Assembly (NCBI RefSeq): GCF_014633365.1
Contig: NC_068338.1
Coordinates: forward strand, 51,843,716-51,907,715
Source: Diospyros lotus
Lineage: Eukaryota; Streptophyta; Magnoliopsida; Ericales; Ebenaceae
Direction of reading: 5' to 3'
Length of the DNA stretch: 64,000 bases
Made by a program: the position numbers and the translations under genes. Of this stretch, positions 57,523-64,000 are shown piece after piece. The notes beneath the pieces are model-generated. The model did not search any database and was not told the DNA's origin. It worked only from the letters and a program-made list of their open reading frames with translations. Within the stretch, counting starts at the first letter, position 1. Every line of letters begins with the position of its first letter.

Positions 57523-60500
57523 ATGTCGGTTAGTGCTCGAAAATTCTCCCTGCATTTCATTCCACCTCTGAATTTCTCTTTCAATTCCCCCCCTCCCCTT
57601 CTAGATTAATCGAATCCTGCAAGTAGTAAATATTTTCAAGCATTTAATACAATGATTCAATCGGTATTGGTTGCTGTTGAATCCCGCTCCGTCGTGTAGA
57701 TCCGTTTGATCCCTACATTTTACTCATATTTTGTTTTTTTGTGAAGTTTGATTGATTCGGCAATTCCAGGAATCATCTCATGATTCTTATTTCTATATTT
57801 TTGGTGTGCTTTCGATGTGGTTTCTGGATCAAATTAACATAAGATCTTTCTGTGACTAAATTCGTCGCGCTTTATGAATTTCCAGGGCAGACTGGATGTG
57901 TTTTCATTACTCATCGCAAGTGTTCGCACGATCTCTCATCTGAATAGGTCCAGAAAAGGCGACTTTTGAATTAATTATAGATGAGTCCTTTCTATGGTGT
58001 TTGGCATCACAGTTCAATTTAGAATGGCGATAGACTAGTGAGCTTGTTCTTTTTCACTCACGACTTGCTAAGTGCCCATTATTATATCAGTGGTTGCCTT
58101 TCTATAGCACAACCTCGGGATGATTCCTCTCTCTCTCTCTCTCTCTCTCTCTGTGCATGCGGATTGTCTGTGGGAACATGACAAAGGGTGTTCTATCCCC
58201 CTGTTCTTTACCATTAAATATAACCTTCTTGGTCTGCTTCTTCTTCCATTTATTGTAACTGCAATACTATTAAATGTGAGTGTTCTCCAAATCTGCTGCA
58301 TTATCTTGTCTAAACTGAGAGATAGTGTCGACAGGCATAGCCTTATCCCATGTTGTGGAATTTGATCATCAAACGTTCTTTCTTTTTTGGTTGGAGAATT
58401 TGACTGAAAACCATATAATTTTTTCAGAGGTTGGAAAAAATATTTATTTGTTGTGTTCAAATAGTTTAGCAGTGATTGCTGGCTTTGAATTATCTTTTTA
58501 CGTTTTTTTTTGTTGCTTCCCAGTCGTGTTTCTATTGTTCAATAATAGTGTTATATAACCACCAAAAGAATCTAGAATTTAAAACTTTCAAATGTTCTAT
58601 TATGCTATGTAAATGATTTTATTAGTCATAGCTGTCCCTAAGACGTATTATACTTGTGCTTATATTTGCAAGATGATTTTCTTTGAAACGGTATTGTGTG
58701 CACAACAGCGGTCTTAGCATATTAAATTTTTTTCCACCTGCACCCCTTTATGGTGGGTTCTCATAATTACAGGTAAGAACTGTGCAAGTCAGCAATGTCT
58801 CCTTTGGTGCAACTGAGCAGGACATAAAGGAGTTTTTTTCCTTTTCTGGTGAAATTGAATATGTGGATATAAATAGGTTAGTGTTTATTAATTTCATATT
58901 TCTTTCTGCCTTGTTATGAGTGTTCCCATTTTGATCCCTTGAAGGTGCAGCAAGATAACTGATTTGACAGGATTATGGAGCTATGGGGTTTGTGAAATGC
59001 CAACTTCTCCCATCCTCCTCTCTCCTCCTCCCCTTGCCCCACATCCTCATGTCTTTCTTCTGTCTTCTTGGTGGCCTAGCAATTGATACTAATTAAACAC
59101 CGTGTGCATATCACATTCTTCTGCCTTCATGCTGTTTTACATGGTATCACTTTTAATCCATTTTATATTGTTTACAGCGAGAATGAGTGGTTCCAGACTG
59201 TATATGTTACCTTCAAGGATCCTCAGGGTGCAGAGACAGCAGTTCTTCTCTCGGTGCATTCGCTTCTCTTGGCTCTTGGAGTCATTTTATTTGTTCATTT
59301 TGAATGCTAGTTGGGTTTCTGCTGTGTTACCATTTAGAGAGAAATCATTTAAAAGAAAACTGTTGTACCCTTTACATTTAACTGACAAAGTTCCTACTGC
59401 CACTTATTTCATTGTTTCCTTTTGCCTATGTTTTGGACCTTTCGTGAAAGGTCGTGTTCTTCTACAAGTTCAACTTTACTCTTAGATATCCTTTGAATGT
59501 GAGTCTTATTTCCTTCGGCAAGAAATGTTCAAATTAAGAACATGGAATGCAGAAGGTCCAATTCCAGCTCTCGCTGGGCATCAAAGTTTTCAGTAAGAAA
59601 ATGTTGAACCCCGCAACTCCCCTTCAACACCACCCCCCGCCCCCCCAACCCCAAACGATTAAAAAAAAACAAAAAAAAACTGAATCAGAACTCACATAGG
59701 TGATCAATTTATTGCTTTCTTTCATTCTCATATGTTGTCTTTGTAATATTATGGGATTTATTTGTGCCATACACACAGGTATAAAGTAACTCTAGAAATA
59801 ACTCTTGATAATTTTGAGGCTAACATTTCTTTAGCTTTTTTTTTTTTTTTTAATTTCAAATCCAAGCCTTCTTGTTTCTTTTGCCCCAGGTTGAGTTTGG
59901 TTAATGTTGATCATCCATTTCAAGCTAGTCTCCCTGATGCATGACAAAACAATTTGGATGTTGTTCAGGGAGCAACAATTGTTGATCAATCTGTTGTCGT
60001 AGCTCTTGCGCCAGATTACAAGTTGCCACCAACTGATACAGAGACACCTATTGTATGATCTAGTCTTTTTTTTCCTTTTTTCAGTTGTTACATACAAGTT
60101 ATTATTGTTTTAATTATTACATGTGAAATGTATGCTGCTTATGTGAGCAGCCTGTTCAGTCGGTAAAGGCGGCAGGGGAGAAAAGCGCGGAAACCGCGGG
60201 GTCTGGTTCCGCAGCTCAAAAGACAGAGGATGTTGTTAGCAGCATGTTGGCCAAGGGATACATACTGGGCAAAGATGCAGTCAACAAAGCCAAGGAATTC
60301 GACGAGAAGCACCAGGTTTCTTCCACTGCCGTAGCCAAAGTTGTTTCTCTGGACCAGAAGATCGGCTTGAGTGAGAAGATCAGCATGGGCACCACAATGA
60401 TGAATGATAAGGTCAAGGAGATGGACCAGAAGTTCCAGGTTTCCGAAAAGACCAAGGTTGCCATTGCCGCCGCCGAGCAGACAGCTAGCACAGCAGGATC

Positions 60501-60729
60501 CGCAATCATGAAGAACCGCTATGTTCTGACCGGGGCTTCCTGGGTCACCGGTGCTTTCAGCCGGGTTACCAAGGCTGCCGGAGAAGTGGGACAGAAGACC
60601 AAGGACAAGGTGGCCGAGGAAGAACAGGGAAGCAATTCAGCACAGGTTCGAGCTCAGACTCGCGAATCGGGATCCCCAAAAGCTCCCACCAGCGAGCAAC
60701 AGAACCAGACGAAGCCGGCGCAGGGTTGA
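57523..60729 (+). CDS. BPA1-like RRM protein (ACD11-binding-partner family)
   Basis: Five exons, 57523-57528, 58773-58876, 59178-59253, 59969-60052 and 60151-60729, sum to 849 bases, giving 282 aa. Exon 1 supplies only Met-Ser, followed by a 1244-base intron. The RRM-like domain covers residues 3-80: VRTVQVSNVSFGATEQDIKE, then FFSFSGEIEYV, TVYVTFKDPQGAETAVLLSG and VVVALAPDY. The C-terminal half is helical and rich in Ala, Lys and Gly, with repeated elements (MLAKGYILGKDAVNKAKEFDE, SLDQKIGLSEK, MDQKFQVSEKTK, MKNRYVLTGASWVTGAFSRV). Members such as Arabidopsis BPA1 bind the sphingolipid-transfer protein ACD11, limiting ROS and cell death. No canonical RNP1 aromatic signature is obvious, so RNA binding is uncertain. 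Confidence 0.92.
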
Positions 60730-61996
60730 TCACGCCATGACATTTGCAAGCAATCTCCTGTAGATAGATATATGCAAGGTCTAGTTTAGATGCCGGAGTA
60801 TGAAGGACCATTTCTGTCCCATAAGGCTGTTACATACCAGTAAACGAACCACAGCTCATTGTCTCTTCCAAACACATTTTTGCGTGAACATTAATATGAA
60901 TATACCCTTAATTTACATTTACATGTATATTATATTTACATTTGTTGTAACCTGTCTTTTGTCCTTTGGGAGGGTGTTGACTGGAAGAAGGCATCATATG
61001 TGGGAGACGATGTCCTCTCAAAAGGGGTTCTCCCTAAAAAGGAGTTCTCCTTAACAACATCGCATTTTTCATCCGAAATGCCACCCCACTCCTGCAAGTG
61101 CGTGTCACATGTCATAGTTACTAAATAGCCCTCGACCCCTACATTTGAGGACTTTTTTTCCCTTTTTTTTCTTAGTCCTTGAATTTTTAGAAAACATCGA
61201 CAACACAAGCTCTCTCGAAAAAACACTTTTCTCCTAGACAAGATTCTATTATATCCTACCTCACACTCTTACATAATTTCATTTGTATTCTGACTTCATC
61301 ACAACCTCTTTTAACATAAGCTTGAGAGAAGTCCCCGCATGTCTTCTTATCTATTTTTTGCCTTGTAAGTCTTCTCCAAGACTAATTTCAGTTCTCCCAA
61401 ACAAATTTCTCCCATGCAAGCGTTATTCTCCAGCTAGATTCTATCGATTCTTGAAGCTCCTACTATGATATAAATTTTAATTATTATATTTCAACAACAC
61501 ATATTTTCTAGTTTATCTACTTTGTGAATATTGCAGGATGTTATCATTTGTGCCTACTATTTTTTCTTAATTTTATAATTTAAATTTTTGACCTTTCACT
61601 GGCAACTCAATTTTTTTTTTATAGGAGTTGTTAAATATTCTAGGACACATTGAAAATAATTAAAATTTTAGTGAAACTGAACTCTTCAAGATTTATTACT
61701 AGTTTTGTGCAATTCTATTTACGCCCAACACATCTTGACCGTCCACATGAATGGTGTGTTTGATTGACATAGAAAATATGGAAAATATATATATATTAGT
61801 TAAATTTTAACTTTAGGTATTTAATTAGTAATTTTTTTTATAGAATTTGTTTTTTTCCTAAGTATAAAAATATTATATTTTTTACAAAATCAAAATAAAT
61901 CAATTTTTAAGAGGGGTTAATTTTGATTTTCCATAAAAATTGAAATTTATTTTCTTTGACACCTTTTGGAATCAAACACACAAGAGAGTTTAATTG
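60730..61996. other. 3' UTR of the BPA1-like gene and spacer
   Basis: Bases 60730-60960 are probably 3' UTR; the motif at 60860-60920 (CTTCCAAACACATTTTTGC, CCTTAATTTACA) recurs at 62967-63030. Bases 61640-61750 recur at 62165-62285 (AAAATAATTAAAATTTTAGTG-like, CAAGATTTATT). No gene is seen. Confidence 0.5.
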
Positions 61997-61999
61997 CAT

Positions 62000-63740
62000 A
62001 ATAATAGTTGTTATCCTTTTCATCCCAAGGCCTTTTTCCCCATTTCTCTCAACCCCTCGTAGATATATCTCTAAATATAGTTTTTTTTTTTTTATGTAAG
62101 TAATTTGACAAATAACCTAGATTTGATTTTTTTTTTGCAAGGAACGTTAAGTACTGCCCATCAAAGTTTAGGGGGCACATTGTAAATAATTAAAATTTTA
62201 ATGAAACTAAACCATCCAAGATTTATTGGCAGTTCCATGTAATTCTATTTATACCCAACGCATCCCAACCACCATTAACGGACACCAAACTTTCAGAGTT
62301 CAATTACACTACTATTGTTTTCTTCATCATTTCAAGGTCTCTTCCCCCTTTCTCTTAATTGTTCTTTGTAGATGTATAAATATAATAACTTTTTATTATT
62401 TTTTTGTTATATCTTTTTGTAAATAATTTTTTTCTCGTTCTTATCATCAATCGCCACTTTCACTTTCCCTATTTCATTTTGATTGATGGTAGTTATGGAT
62501 TTGCCGACCATATATTCATACAAAATGTTCTTTATTATTCTTCTACAAGATTTCTACTCTTAAAAGTATTGACAGAGGCATATTAACAAATATCCGTTTT
62601 AATCTATTGATATTGAGATTTTATTTAGAATTAGGATTTTTTTTGCTCTCGTAAATCTTATAACCAACTCTTATATCTTCAAGATTTAGATTTAGAAAAG
62701 TTCGAATCAACATATATACTTGATTTATACACAATTCGTGGGCTATTGCATATAATTGATAAGTTTAGATTAAAAATCAATTACATATGTATGTGTGAAT
62801 CATGAATATATATGTTTGTACATATATGCATACATATATATATATATGTATGCATGTATATTAATTTGTATTTACATATGCATGTGCATATATGTTTGTA
62901 TGCATGTATGTGTGTATACGTATTTATATGTATATGTATGTGAAATTTCAATCCTCCTACTTTGTTTGTATCTTCCAAACACATATTTGCATCAATATTA
63001 ATAAGAATTATATCCTTAATTTACACACAACTGTTAATTTCTTCATCATTTCAAGGTCTCTCTCCCCCTTTCTCTTGGTCTTTTTAGATGTATTTCTAAA
63101 TATAATATTTTATCTTTTTTCATGTCATTTTGATAATTTTATTATTCAGTTGACAAGTTATGGATTCCGCAATCATCTATTTATATGAAGTGTCATTTAT
63201 TGTGCTTCTATGAGATTTCTACCCTTAAAAATATTGATGAAGAAGTAGACCAATTGTTGCGATTACAAGTGTCTATTTTGTTGAAAATTAAGAATTTTTT
63301 TTGCTTCTTATGAGCCTTATAATAACTTCTTATATCATCAAAATTCAAACTCAAATAATCCCGAATCAACATATATATTTTATTTATAGTTGATTTGTGA
63401 GTTATTATGTAGAATTGATAAGTTTAGTTTTAATGTAAAATATTTGATACAAAAAATTATTTTTATTTTGTTTTTTGGTGCTTATTTGAATTGTAAAATA
63501 TTTTTCAAAAATTAATTATACATGTATGAATCATGAACATATATGTTTGTGTATATGCACGTGTATATATGTATATTTGTGGTTACATGTGCATGTCTAT
63601 ATATGTTTGTATGCATGAATATGTGTGTGCGTATATGTATTTATATGTATATGTATGTGTATCTATGTGCACACGTGTGTATATATGTGTGTGTGTGTGT
63701 GTACGTGCATGCAAATGTAGGATGTATTTGTATATATGAC
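62000..63740. repeat. Diverged tandem duplication, ~720-bp unit
   Basis: 62325-62940 and 63040-63700 share TTTCTTCATCATTTCAAGGT, CCCCCTTTCTCTT, TACAAGATTTCTAC-like, CGAATCAACATATATA and TTGATAAGTTTAG in the same order. Copy 2 has about 70 extra bases at 63440-63510. A short third copy of the beginning lies at 62000-62095. Each full copy ends in a TATG/TATA microsatellite (62790-62940, 63530-63720). Confidence 0.75.
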
Positions 63741-64000
63741 ACATGAATGTATTCATACAAGTATTATTAAGTTTCTTTTTCTTTTGTTTTAAATGAAATA
63801 AGCCTCCATTTTAGGATTGGACTTCTTCTTTGATAAAAATAAGTAATATTTGGGTTAAATCAAAATAATCAAATTGAAATGCCAATTTAGTTCCTACTAT
63901 AGATGATTCAGTTTTAAATTTGACAATTTTAATTTGCTTCAATTTTTATCTTGAAAAAAATAAAAATAATCAAACCGATTAAAATATTAAAAATAATATT
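63741..64000. other. AT-rich end of window
   Basis: No gene or repeat boundary is seen. Confidence 0.5.

Noticed and set aside
62781..63746. Small frames rich in Tyr, Ile, Met and Cys
   Set aside because: They are translations of TATG/TATA microsatellites at the end of each duplicated unit.

Overview
This is plant nuclear DNA, most likely from a eudicot. The evidence is spliced GT-AG genes, AT-rich spacers full of LTR, MULE and hAT debris, and recognisable plant protein families. I cannot name the species from the sequence alone.

Layout. Positions 1-21.8 kb hold a same-strand (+) tandem array of six Bet v 1/PR-10-fold genes, of the S-norcoclaurine-synthase/norbelladine-synthase-like group. 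Each complete copy has two exons and one phase-1 intron in the same glycine codon. They form three pairs of close paralogues: A (cut by the window edge) with B, C with D, and E (broken by a 4-nt insertion) with F. Spacers between them carry several datable insertions. These are a solo LTR with an empty site in the paralogous flank, a small 5S-rRNA-bearing LTR element (Cassandra-like TRIM) with a second solo LTR nested in it, a further copy of that second LTR, and a 166-bp hAT-type MITE.

Positions 22.0-22.9 kb (-) hold an intronless EXORDIUM-like secreted protein. From 25.5 to about 32.2 kb (-) lies a GNAT acetyltransferase of the MCC1/NAA60 type with five coding exons; its last intron holds a 1.7-kb Mutator-like element with a perfect 9-bp target duplication. 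From 33.8 to 39.9 kb (-) lies a 12-exon, probably plastid-targeted protein-kinase-fold gene that lacks the catalytic Asp and the DFG motif (a pseudokinase). From 40 to 47 kb there are only transposons: a MITE-like element, an intact 2.9-kb solo LTR of Tekay/Del type nested in an older LTR element, and two short-period minisatellites. Positions 47.3-50.5 kb (+) hold a class A1 heat-shock transcription factor. From 50.5 to 57.3 kb there is AT-rich, repeat-bearing spacer. Positions 57.5-60.7 kb (+) hold a BPA1-like RRM protein (ACD11-binding-partner family). From 60.7 to 64 kb there is AT-rich sequence with diverged tandem duplications.

The PR-10 array is the only functional cluster: its copies probably bind or convert small hydrophobic metabolites and arose by local duplication. 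The other genes look like unlinked housekeeping, regulatory or stress genes. I found no tRNA, complete rRNA or CRISPR and no sign of foreign DNA. Exon boundaries were derived by hand from splice signals and reading-frame closure; every multi-exon model given sums to a multiple of three, except the frameshifted copy E.
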